Below are positions 15,990 through 22,932 of a DNA stretch of 64,000 bases, piece after piece. Within the stretch, counting starts at the first letter, position 1. Each line of letters starts with the position of its first letter. The DNA is from SHAN690 sp040221375 (GTDB taxonomy: Bacteria; Bacteroidota; Bacteroidia; Flavobacteriales_G; Salibacteraceae), in the NCBI GenBank assembly GCA_040221375.1, contig JAVKEP010000006.1, positions 3,006 to 67,005 of the forward strand. Direction: 5' to 3'. A model generated the notes under the pieces. That model ran no database searches and was not told the origin of the DNA. It was given only the letters and a program-made list of their open reading frames with translations. Made by a program: the position numbers and the translations under genes.

Positions 15990-18092
15990 ATGCCAGTATT
16001 GGACACCCCCATAGAATTCCTCAAAGGCGTCGGGCCGATGCGTGCAGAACTTTTGGGCGCCGAACTGGGAGTGCGTACCGTGGGGGATTTGGTCAGGCAC
16101 TACCCTTTCAGACACATCGACAGGAGTAAATTCTACCCCATCTCCGAAGTAGATCCCAATGCGGCGATGGTGCAAATCAAAGGAACATTTATCCGTCTAG
16201 ACAGCGTCGGGGCTAAGCGTGCCACGCGATTAGTGGGTGCATTTCAGGACGGCCAAGGCAACATCATGGAAGTGGTATGGTTCAGAAGCATCACATGGAT
16301 CAAGCAAACCATCAAAGCCGATGTAGAATATGTCCTCTTCGGAAAGCCGAGCCTTTTTAATGGAAAGCTTCAGATGACCCACCCAGAAATCGAACCTGCT
16401 TCTGAATTTGATAAGCCATTAAAAGGAGGCTTAGAAGGTGTTTATCCCACGACCGAAAAACTCAAAGCGAGGAAGCTTGACAGTAGAGCGATCCGAAAGC
16501 TGATGCAGTCTGCTCTACCGATGGTCATGAACGGCATCCAAGACACGTTACCTGCCTACATTATTAAACGGCAAGGCTTGCTGTCTAACTCGGAGGCCTT
16601 ACAAGGAATTCACTTCCCAGAAAATGCAGAACAGTTAAAACGATCGGAGCGAACGCTGAAATTTGAAGAACTCTTCTACGTCCAAATGCGCCTTCTTAAG
16701 ATCAAGGCCCAACGTGACTTAACCATTAAAGGACTTGTGTTTGAAGCCGTCGGTGAGCACTTCAATGAATTCTACAAGGATTACCTTCCTTTTCCACTCA
16801 CCGGCGCACAGAAGAGGGTTATCAAGGAAATAAGAAAAGACATTGGAAGCGGACATCAGATGAACCGACTGCTCCAAGGAGATGTGGGCAGTGGAAAAAC
16901 CATTGTGGCACTGTTGTGTGCACTGATTGCAATCGACAACGGATACCAAGCCACGATCATGGCTCCAACGGAAATCTTGGCGCAACAGCATTATGAAACC
17001 TTGTTTGATTTGCTGATCAACATGAACGTGAACATTGCGCTTCTCACCGGCAGCTCCAAATCAGCCTATCGAAAAAAACTGCACAACAGTTTGGAGAGCG
17101 GAGAGATCCATTTGCTGATTGGGACGCACGCTCTTTTAGAAGATAAAGTCAAATTCCGCAACCTCGGGTTGGTCGTCATTGATGAACAGCACCGTTTTGG
17201 AGTAGCTCAACGATCCAAGTTGTGGAAAAAGAATACGCGACCGCCACACGTCTTAGTGATGACAGCAACTCCCATCCCTCGCACCTTGGCCATGACTGTT
17301 TACGGTGATCTAGACGTAAGCGTGATCGACGAAATGCCTCCTGGAAGGAAGCCAATTAAAACGGTGCATCGCTTTGACAGTGCACGACTTCAAGTCTTCG
17401 GATTCATGAAGGATGAGATCAAAAAAGGTCGCCAGATCTATGTGGTGTATCCGCTCATCGAAGAGTCTGAAAAGATGGATTACAAAGACCTGATGGACGG
17501 GTATGAAAGCATCTGCAGGGCCTTTCCTAAACCTTCGTATCAAGTAGCCATTGTACATGGTAAAATGAAGGCCGAAGACAAAGATTTTGAAATGAAGCGC
17601 TTTGCCGAAGGCCAATGCCAACTCATGGTAGCCACAACCGTTATCGAAGTTGGTGTGAACGTCCCAAATGCCTCCGTGATGGTCATTGAAAGCGCCGAGA
17701 GATTTGGCCTCTCCCAGTTGCACCAACTTCGCGGAAGGGTCGGAAGAGGCGCTGACCAGAGTTTTTGTATTCTGATGACTGGCAACAAGCTGAGCAACGA
17801 AGCACGCACGCGTATGGCCACGATGGTAGAGACCAACGACGGGTTCAGAATTTCAGAAGTCGACCTCAAACTTCGTGGCCCGGGCGACATCATGGGTACG
17901 CAGCAAAGCGGTGCCCTTGATTTTCACATCGCCGACCTCATAAAAGACAGCGAGTTACTTGAAGCCGCTCGACAAGAAGCCGAGTACATTTATGAGAATG
18001 ACCCGTCCATCGATCATCCTTCCCTTGCGGTTGTGCGTGAGCGACTTGCCTTGATAATCAAACGAATGCCCAATTGGGCAAGGATTTCCTAG
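15990..18092 (+). CDS. recG: RecG, ATP-dependent DNA helicase
   Basis: The 700-residue helicase remodels stalled replication forks and Holliday junctions. The N-terminus PIEFLKGVGPMRAELL starts the wedge region with its OB fold; the motor domain has Walker A GDVGSGKT (about 297-304), the DEQH Walker B (about 398-401) followed by RFGVAQR, motif III TATPIPRTLAMT and motif VI QLRGRVGRG. Length matches the family. The TspO-like gene follows 20 nt after the stop. Confidence 0.97.
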   Translation: MPVLDTPIEFLKGVGPMRAELLGAELGVRTVGDLVRHYPFRHIDRSKFYPISEVDPNAAMVQIKGTFIRLDSVGAKRATRLVGAFQDGQGNIMEVVWFRSITWIKQTIKADVEYVLFGKPSLFNGKLQMTHPEIEPASEFDKPLKGGLEGVYPTTEKLKARKLDSRAIRKLMQSALPMVMNGIQDTLPAYIIKRQGLLSNSEALQGIHFPENAEQLKRSERTLKFEELFYVQMRLLKIKAQRDLTIKGLVFEAVGEHFNEFYKDYLPFPLTGAQKRVIKEIRKDIGSGHQMNRLLQGDVGSGKTIVALLCALIAIDNGYQATIMAPTEILAQQHYETLFDLLINMNVNIALLTGSSKSAYRKKLHNSLESGEIHLLIGTHALLEDKVKFRNLGLVVIDEQHRFGVAQRSKLWKKNTRPPHVLVMTATPIPRTLAMTVYGDLDVSVIDEMPPGRKPIKTVHRFDSARLQVFGFMKDEIKKGRQIYVVYPLIEESEKMDYKDLMDGYESICRAFPKPSYQVAIVHGKMKAEDKDFEMKRFAEGQCQLMVATTVIEVGVNVPNASVMVIESAERFGLSQLHQLRGRVGRGADQSFCILMTGNKLSNEARTRMATMVETNDGFRISEVDLKLRGPGDIMGTQQSGALDFHIADLIKDSELLEAARQEAEYIYENDPSIDHPSLAVVRERLALIIKRMPNWARIS

Positions 18093-18100
18093 GAATCCCT

Positions 18101-18108
18101 TACATTTC
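18101..18108 (+). promoter_or_regulatory. -7-like element of the TspO-like gene
   Basis: TACATTTC, one mismatch to TAnnTTTG, lying in the 20 nt gap after recG and exactly four bases (TCCC) before the GTG start at 18113. Confidence 0.4.
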
Positions 18109-18112
18109 TCCC

Positions 18113-18904
18113 GTGAAGAAATTCTTTGCTGCTTTCAACGCCGTCCTGATTCTTGTTGTCATCTACGTGAACTATTGGGTGGGCGTAAACGGGCTGAATG
18201 GAAATACCGTCGGCTCATTGAGTACGAAATACGATACACTTTTCACCCCTGCCGGCTATGCATTTTCAATCTGGGGCCTCATCTTCTTTCTGCTCTTGGT
18301 GCATGCATACTACCAAATAAAGGCCGTTTTCATTTCAAAGAAATACAACGATTTCGTGGTCACCCTCGGGCCGTGGTTGGCGCTTGCGAACTTGGCCAAC
18401 ATCGCATGGTTATACGCTTGGTTGATGGAATATACGGGCCTGAGCGTGTTCCTTATGTTGATCATACTCGGCGCACTGACTACTGCGGTTATCCGACTGA
18501 ATTTGCAGCGCTGGGATGCCCCATTTGTAGTGATACGAAATATTTGGTGGCCCATCACCGTCTACTACGGCTGGATTACGGTAGCGACCATTGCGAACAT
18601 CTCCGCATACTTGGTGAAAACCGGATGGAATGAAACGGTAGACGAGGTACAGTGGTCGGTAATCATGGTAGTGGCGGCTGCAGTCTTGAACCTAGCCATT
18701 CTATTCCTCCGGAGTATGCGTGAGTTTGCCCTGGTTGGACTTTGGGCAATCGGAGCTATTTGCATCCGGCATTGGGGTGAACAAACGAGCATTCAATGGA
18801 CCGCATTGATGTCGGCAATGGTTCTTGCCCTGGCCATCGTGGGTCACAATATCTACCACTGGAAAACTCATCCAATGTACAAGTGGCTCAACCGAAATAA
18901 ATAG
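18113..18904 (+). CDS. Tryptophan-rich sensory protein-like (TspO/MBR-related) membrane protein
   Basis: The 263-residue protein has about eight transmembrane helices and is rich in Trp. FTPAGYAFSIWGLIFFLLL resembles the TspO segment (FxPPxWxFxxxW) and NIWWPITVYYGWITVATIAN resembles its later helix, but the protein is longer than classical five-helix TspO (about 160). Such proteins are annotated tryptophan-rich sensory proteins; TspO binds porphyrins and sterols. I chose GTG 18113 (MKKFFAAFNAV) over a TTG at 18074 inside recG because it follows a -7-like element. Confidence 0.75.
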   Translation: MKKFFAAFNAVLILVVIYVNYWVGVNGLNGNTVGSLSTKYDTLFTPAGYAFSIWGLIFFLLLVHAYYQIKAVFISKKYNDFVVTLGPWLALANLANIAWLYAWLMEYTGLSVFLMLIILGALTTAVIRLNLQRWDAPFVVIRNIWWPITVYYGWITVATIANISAYLVKTGWNETVDEVQWSVIMVVAAAVLNLAILFLRSMREFALVGLWAIGAICIRHWGEQTSIQWTALMSAMVLALAIVGHNIYHWKTHPMYKWLNRNK

Positions 18905-18991
18905 GTTCCACTCTTTTCTCTTCGCCCTCCTTTCCACCCAACCATTCATAACTTTCTGATAACCACTCATCACAAAACTTAGTACTTGGTA

Positions 18992-19023
18992 TTGCATAGT
19001 AATATCCTAAACCTATATATTTG
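18992..19023 (+). promoter_or_regulatory. Promoter of the small exported protein gene
   Basis: TTG at 18992-18994 and a perfect -7 TATATTTG at 19016-19023 with a 21 nt spacer, inside the Bacteroidota range. The leader to the ATG at 19100 would be about 70 nt. Confidence 0.6.
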
Positions 19024-19099
19024 CCTTGTAGTTAGATGAAATGGGCCTGTAACTTTTAGAAGAAAAGGTCGTCATAAGAACACAGAAAACTCAGAAAGC

Positions 19100-19423
19100 A
19101 TGAAAAACTTAGCCATCGCACTCTCTCTCGTTTCAGTCCTATACTTAAACGGAAAAGCCAAAGCCGAAGGGATTGGAACCGACACTTCAAACCCAGATTC
19201 AATTGGCCAGCCGCTTTGTTCATTTTCAGAATGGGAACAAGTTTCGGCTGAGGTAAGCCTAATCGCAGATGAGTTGCTCGCCAACTTGAACAGCTCATCT
19301 CCAGAATTGCGAAAAGACGAAGACACAAGCAAAGCGTTCATTTTGCAGTTGATCTCGATCCATGCAGAAAAGGCCGCCGAATCAATCAGGGCAGCAGAAG
19401 ATAACCCAAGGCCCGTTTTATAG
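19100..19423 (+). CDS. Small exported hypothetical protein
   Basis: The 107-residue product has a signal peptide (MKNLAIALSLVSVLYLNGKAKA) and a mostly helical acidic remainder with one Cys. I do not recognise a family. It stands alone between a good promoter and a strong terminator (19477-19505), so it is a monocistronic unit. Its function cannot be inferred. Confidence 0.7.
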   Translation: MKNLAIALSLVSVLYLNGKAKAEGIGTDTSNPDSIGQPLCSFSEWEQVSAEVSLIADELLANLNSSSPELRKDEDTSKAFILQLISIHAEKAAESIRAAEDNPRPVL

Positions 19424-19476
19424 CTGCGTCCATAAGTGAACGAGCTCCTTCACCTTACATAAGGTTCCCTATAAAT

Positions 19477-19505
19477 AAGCCCCGCTTCTTGTGGGGCTTT
19501 CTTTT
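19477..19505 (+). terminator. Intrinsic terminator after the small exported protein gene
   Basis: AAGCCCC / GGGGCTT stem (7 bp, 9 nt loop) followed by a T-rich tract (TTTCTTTTTC). Confidence 0.85.
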
Positions 19506-19530
19506 TCTTTTAGATTCTACATTCGCAGTC

Positions 19531-20022
19531 ATGAGAACAGCCTTTACCATTGCCCTTTTCATTCTTCCCATGCTTTGCATTGCTCAATCAGAGCACGACC
19601 ATGCTAGCCACGATGAAGACAACCATGCAGATCATCACCACTATCACTTAGGAATTGCCACTGGAGTCGTGTACGTAATGGGTGAAAACGAGTTTGCGCC
19701 AGGGCTCCACTTGCACATGGCACGGCTGATTGATCTATCGAAGGGTCAGTTGAGTTTTGGCTTAGGGCTGGAGGGGATCTTCGACGAGCACCGGCATTAT
19801 TCGGCCTCTGTCAACTTTTCCTATCTACCTATCCACAATCTGACTTTTACGGTCGCGCCTGGTGTTCAGTATGGAGAAGGCGAATACAATTTCACTTCGC
19901 ATTTTGAATGCTCCTATGAATTCATTTTTGATCAATTTCATGTGGGGCCGGTGATTGAATATGCTTGGGCCCGAACCGACGCCCACCTCATGGCGGGTGT
20001 TCATTTTGGTTTCGGTTTTTAG
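19531..20022 (+). CDS. Exported His-rich protein, probable small outer-membrane beta-barrel
   Basis: From the ATG at 19531 the protein has 163 residues. A signal peptide (MRTAFTIALFILPMLCIAQS) is followed by a segment with eight His within about 20 residues (positions about 22-40), then alternating amphipathic strands ending in FGFGF, a C-terminal aromatic typical of outer-membrane barrels. The His cluster suggests metal binding (inference). An open frame upstream starts within the terminator, so the inner ATG is chosen; a TACATTCG element lies 5 nt before it. Confidence 0.75.
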   Translation: MRTAFTIALFILPMLCIAQSEHDHASHDEDNHADHHHYHLGIATGVVYVMGENEFAPGLHLHMARLIDLSKGQLSFGLGLEGIFDEHRHYSASVNFSYLPIHNLTFTVAPGVQYGEGEYNFTSHFECSYEFIFDQFHVGPVIEYAWARTDAHLMAGVHFGFGF

Positions 20023-20033
20023 CGTTGGAATAG

Positions 20034-20090
20034 AAAAACCTCGTACACCGCAGTGCGGGACGAGGTTTTGAAAACAAGGCTGGGCCTTGT
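20034..20090. terminator. Bidirectional double terminator between convergent genes
   Basis: AAAACCTCGT / ACGAGGTTTT (10 bp, 20035-20069) with an inner CCGC/GCGG hairpin, flanked by A and T runs so that it can work on both strands. A second hairpin ACAAGGC/GCCTTGT lies at 20074-20090, followed on the minus strand by TTTT; it overlaps the stop of the minus-strand gene. Confidence 0.8.
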
Positions 20091-21361
20091 TAGCCTCCGC
20101 TTCCGCTTGGCGGGCCAGAAACTACGGGCTGACTTAGAAGGTAAAGCAATACTTGGGTCTCTGCATTGCGTATGTCGTACTGGATTTTCGATAGCTGTGA
20201 GAGCACTCCGCTCAAGGGCGTGTTGTAGAAATGCCAGTGGGCCCAATCGACTTTTTGATCGTTCCATTCGTACTCTTCTTCAAAATCAAAGGGCATCATT
20301 TGTTCCATCTCTGACCGAATTCCCGGATCATAGTGTTCGAGAATATTTGCCTCAAAATCTGAAAGCGTTTTCAATAACGCCTGTGCACTGAACTCCGATT
20401 CTGAGGCGAAAAGGATATGCGAAGGGATATTAAAATTGTCTTTCTTTTCGAGCAAATGCAACTGCACGTTGCCCGCCTCGGAAATGGAGATCCCTTCGGT
20501 TTCAGAAATCAATTTAATTTTCAATCCCTCGACCATTTGAAAGGCTCGGTTCGCTTCCGCTTTGAGCTCTTGGCTTTCCTCCGTAGCTCCCAGTTTTGAA
20601 TACAAGGCTTCGTTTCCATTGATTTTAGTCGCCGCCGATTCCAATTCGTGGTAAACCAAGGACAGTCCTCGATCGAAATAAACGCTGTTGTTAAAGCTCA
20701 TCATTCCAAAGACCAAAATCAGACATGTCATCGCCACCAAGGCACTGGAAAGGGTGATCGATTTATTGGCCGATGTGCGATACTTCTTGATAAAATAGAT
20801 GGGTACATAGGCGATGGCCAGGACAAAAATGCCGCTCAGAAGCATTACGCTGGCTCCTGGCCAATGCATGATTTTAAAGAGCACACCCACCGTTGTGAAT
20901 GCCAGTCCAAAAAAGCCGGAAATATGGAGCAAATATTCATCTCGCGATGATTCCTTAAGCTTATGCCAAAGGAGCATGGGCAAATAAATGAGCGCCAAGA
21001 TTCCGGCACCCAATACCAGCATGACGCTGGCTCCTTGCAAGTGCAGTAATTTAAAGATCGTCCCCGCCAAGAGAAGAAAAGTCGAAGTCAGCCCGAAAGA
21101 AAATGCTGCTTTTTTCATAGTTACATTCATTTCGGTTAATAATTCAAAGGTTTGTTGTTGGACCTGCTTTAAGCCCCCAGGTCCGAAGAGCTTTATCGTT
21201 TTGGCGAAGGCCTCTTCAAAAGAAGAACCTCCGTCCATCAATCGTTCGATAGAAGTGCATACATGATCCAGTAAATCATCGTGTAAATCATCGGATGCTA
21301 CACCATGCTGTCGGATGTAGGCACTCACGAGTTCTATTTGCAATTCATTCAATTCAGCCAT
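20090..21361 (-). CDS. Prefix-domain GldL-GldM-like fusion membrane protein
   Basis: The 423-residue protein has four parts. Residues 1-80 form a helical cytoplasmic domain (DLHDDLLDHVCTSIE, SFEEAFAKTIKLFG) like the prefix domains of PadR-linked membrane proteins. Residues 84-133 and 143-193 are two GldL-like helix pairs with FKLLH (103-107) and FKIMHWPGA (162-170). A fifth helix (about 203-222) resembles the GldM anchor, and residues about 225-423 resemble GldM periplasmic domain 1, with NIPSHILF and the strongly GldM-like end WHFYNTPL, LSKIQYDIRNAETQVL. GldL and GldM are normally separate subunits of the T9SS motor. No acidic residue is seen in the helices after the FKxxH motifs. It overlaps the PadR gene by 8 nt. 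Confidence 0.78.
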   Translation of the reverse strand: MAELNELQIELVSAYIRQHGVASDDLHDDLLDHVCTSIERLMDGGSSFEEAFAKTIKLFGPGGLKQVQQQTFELLTEMNVTMKKAAFSFGLTSTFLLLAGTIFKLLHLQGASVMLVLGAGILALIYLPMLLWHKLKESSRDEYLLHISGFFGLAFTTVGVLFKIMHWPGASVMLLSGIFVLAIAYVPIYFIKKYRTSANKSITLSSALVAMTCLILVFGMMSFNNSVYFDRGLSLVYHELESAATKINGNEALYSKLGATEESQELKAEANRAFQMVEGLKIKLISETEGISISEAGNVQLHLLEKKDNFNIPSHILFASESEFSAQALLKTLSDFEANILEHYDPGIRSEMEQMMPFDFEEEYEWNDQKVDWAHWHFYNTPLSGVLSQLSKIQYDIRNAETQVLLYLLSQPVVSGPPSGSGG

Positions 21362-21704
21362 GAAAACTTGGATTAACGGTATATGATTCTAAAAGCCTAT
21401 TCATAGTGTTCGAAAATTCCTTGAACTCTTTGACCAAGTCAGTGGATGTCTCTGCTCCATTCTTCGTCAATTTATAGTACTTCCGCACCCGCTTGCCGAT
21501 GCTTACCTTCTCGGTGGTGAGTAGGCCATCCGCTTCAAGGCGATGCAAAAGCGGATACAGCGCTCCTTCGGTGAGTTGTATCTTTCCGTCCGTTGCCTCC
21601 TTTACATGCTGGGTAATCTCATATCCATACATCTTGCCTTGCTTGGTGAGCAAGTTCAAAACAATCGTTTTGAGCGTTCCTTTGATGAGTTCATTCGAAT
21701 ACAT
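21354..21704 (-). CDS. PadR family transcriptional regulator
   Basis: From the ATG at 21704 the protein has 116 residues: MYSNELIKGTLKTIVLNLL, then YGYEITQHV, the LTEGALYPLLHRLEADGLL recognition helix and a YYKLT wing, all typical of PadR. Short PadR proteins act as dimeric repressors that release DNA on binding a small ligand or by stability control. The gene overlaps the fusion membrane protein gene by 8 nt, the usual layout for PadR with a prefix-domain membrane partner. A longer frame to 21737 would begin inside the -33 region and is rejected. Confidence 0.93.
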   Translation of the reverse strand: MYSNELIKGTLKTIVLNLLTKQGKMYGYEITQHVKEATDGKIQLTEGALYPLLHRLEADGLLTTEKVSIGKRVRKYYKLTKNGAETSTDLVKEFKEFSNTMNRLLESYTVNPSFHG

Positions 21705-21708
21705 AAGG

Positions 21709-21737
21709 CAAATATACATTAGATTCTTAGGTATCAA
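21709..21737 (-). promoter_or_regulatory. Promoter of the padR-fusion gene unit
   Basis: Minus strand: TTG (21735-21737), 18 nt spacer, perfect -7 TATATTTG (21709-21716), then four bases (CCTT) and the ATG at 21704. Best-formed promoter in the window and predicted leaderless. Confidence 0.7.
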
Positions 21738-21775
21738 GGATATTTTACCTAAGAATATTAGGTATTCAATCTAAT
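21718..21775. promoter_or_regulatory. Nested palindrome, candidate PadR operator
   Basis: A perfect 11 bp inverted repeat ATTCTTAGGTA (21723-21733) / TACCTAAGAAT (21746-21756) overlaps the -33 element of the padR promoter. A further TTAGGTA copy follows at 21758-21764, and an outer pair ATTAGAT (21718-21724) / ATCTAAT (21769-21775) encloses everything. Position and symmetry fit autorepression; binding by PadR is inference. Confidence 0.6.
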
Positions 21776-21816
21776 TTACTGATTATCAGACTCATATTTT
21801 TTACATACCTCCCCCA

Positions 21817-21851
21817 TTGCCGTTCACAGATGCGTACAACGTGTATATTTG
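21817..21851 (+). promoter_or_regulatory. Promoter of the lipoprotein gene at 21873
   Basis: TTG at 21817-21819 and a perfect -7 TATATTTG at 21844-21851, spacer 24 nt (long). It is divergent from the padR promoter, with the palindrome between them. Confidence 0.5.
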
Positions 21852-21872
21852 ACCTACTTATTTGAAAGCCTA

Positions 21873-22433
21873 ATGAAAAGATCCTTGCAACTCACCTTTG
21901 TATTCAGCTTGGCGGTATTCCTATCGCTTACTACCGCTTGCACCAAATACACGATCAATAACCGCTGTTGCGAGAACGATGTAGACACCATCAATACAAA
22001 ATTTGTACTGCCGGATTCTTTCTCCTTTTACGTTCCACAAGCCTTTACACCGAATAGTGATGGACTCAACGACATTTTCGTGCCGAAAGGCAGAAAGTAC
22101 ACCATCGAGTACTTTGAGATTACGAAAGGAAACAAGGTCATTTACCGCTCAGACAAGCACCTTGAAGCCTTCTGGGATGGGACCGACACGAGAAACGGAA
22201 CAGCGGCGAAAGATGGACGCTACAATTACTATATGAAATTGCGCTTGTCCAACAGAGATCACTTGGAAGTCAAAGGAGATGTTTGCGTCCTCCGTTTTGG
22301 TGAAGCCGGAGACAAACTCCACGAAGCAGAACGAGGCAAGATTTGTGAATGCGTCATGGGAGACATGTTGCATCCGCGCGATGGCATCGTATCAGAGACG
22401 CCTGAATGTCCAGAAAACGGTTACATCGATTGA
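21873..22433 (+). CDS. Lipoprotein with a gliding motility-associated (CHU_C-type) domain
   Basis: From the ATG at 21873 the 186-residue protein has a lipoprotein signal (hydrophobic run, then LTTAC). Residues about 47-125 match the gliding motility-associated C-terminal domain: VPQAFTPNSDGLNDIFVP, then FWDGT and GRYNYYMKL. That domain is normally the T9SS type B sorting end of giant proteins; here it makes up most of the protein and is followed by about 60 residues with five Cys or so. An upstream ATG at 21849 lies within the -7 region. Its function is unknown. Confidence 0.8.
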   Translation: MKRSLQLTFVFSLAVFLSLTTACTKYTINNRCCENDVDTINTKFVLPDSFSFYVPQAFTPNSDGLNDIFVPKGRKYTIEYFEITKGNKVIYRSDKHLEAFWDGTDTRNGTAAKDGRYNYYMKLRLSNRDHLEVKGDVCVLRFGEAGDKLHEAERGKICECVMGDMLHPRDGIVSETPECPENGYID

Positions 22434-22873
22434 TCGCCGACCTTAAGACCATACTACTCCGTGACCTGGATCGGCTCAAGGCCGAGCTGGATGCCTTCGA
22501 AACCGAAGAATCGCTTTGGCAAGAACGTGCTGGAATAAGCAATACTGCTGGCAACCTAATCCTTCACATTTGCGGCAACTTGCGCCATTTCATCGGTTCA
22601 GTCATCGGTGACTCGGGATACATTCGTCAACGCGAAGACGAGTTTAACCTTCGTGGACGTTCAAAGACAGAATTGGCTGTTGAAATCGAACGTACCCGAC
22701 TAGAAGTGCAACAAGCCTTGGATGCCATGCCTCACGATCTACTGGACAAACCCTACCCGATCGAAGTGTTTGGAAAGCCTATGTCGCACGGTCATTTCCT
22801 CATCCACCTCTCGGGACACCTGAATTATCATCTGGGTCAAGTCAATTATTACCGTCGTATCCAGCGCGACTAA
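22406..22873 (+). CDS. DinB-like four-helix protein
   Basis: The 155-residue protein shows the DinB/YfiT-like pattern of metal-binding histidines: NLILHICGNLRHFIG in helix 2 and SHGHFLIHLSGHLNYHLGQVNYYRR near the end. Members are putative metal-dependent hydrolases or thiol-S-transferases (bacillithiol or mycothiol linked); the substrate is not known. The ATG at 22406 lies 28 nt inside the preceding lipoprotein gene; a TTG at 22430 is an alternative. Confidence 0.88.
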   Translation: MSRKRLHRLIADLKTILLRDLDRLKAELDAFETEESLWQERAGISNTAGNLILHICGNLRHFIGSVIGDSGYIRQREDEFNLRGRSKTELAVEIERTRLEVQQALDAMPHDLLDKPYPIEVFGKPMSHGHFLIHLSGHLNYHLGQVNYYRRIQRD

Positions 22874-22901
22874 TTCACGTTTTTTCCTTCGTTCAGCATT
22901 C

Positions 22902-22909
22902 TATCTTTG
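22902..22909 (+). promoter_or_regulatory. -7 promoter element of hemL
   Basis: TATCTTTG, a perfect TAnnTTTG, 23 nt before the hemL ATG; a T-rich stretch lies at the -33 position. Confidence 0.5.
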
Positions 22910-22932
22910 GCCCCCAAAATCTCAAGGCAGCC

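Noticed and set aside
15887..16129. Possible 80-residue protein upstream of recG
   Set aside because: It runs into recG in another frame, lacks a family and its start has no support; treated as intergenic.
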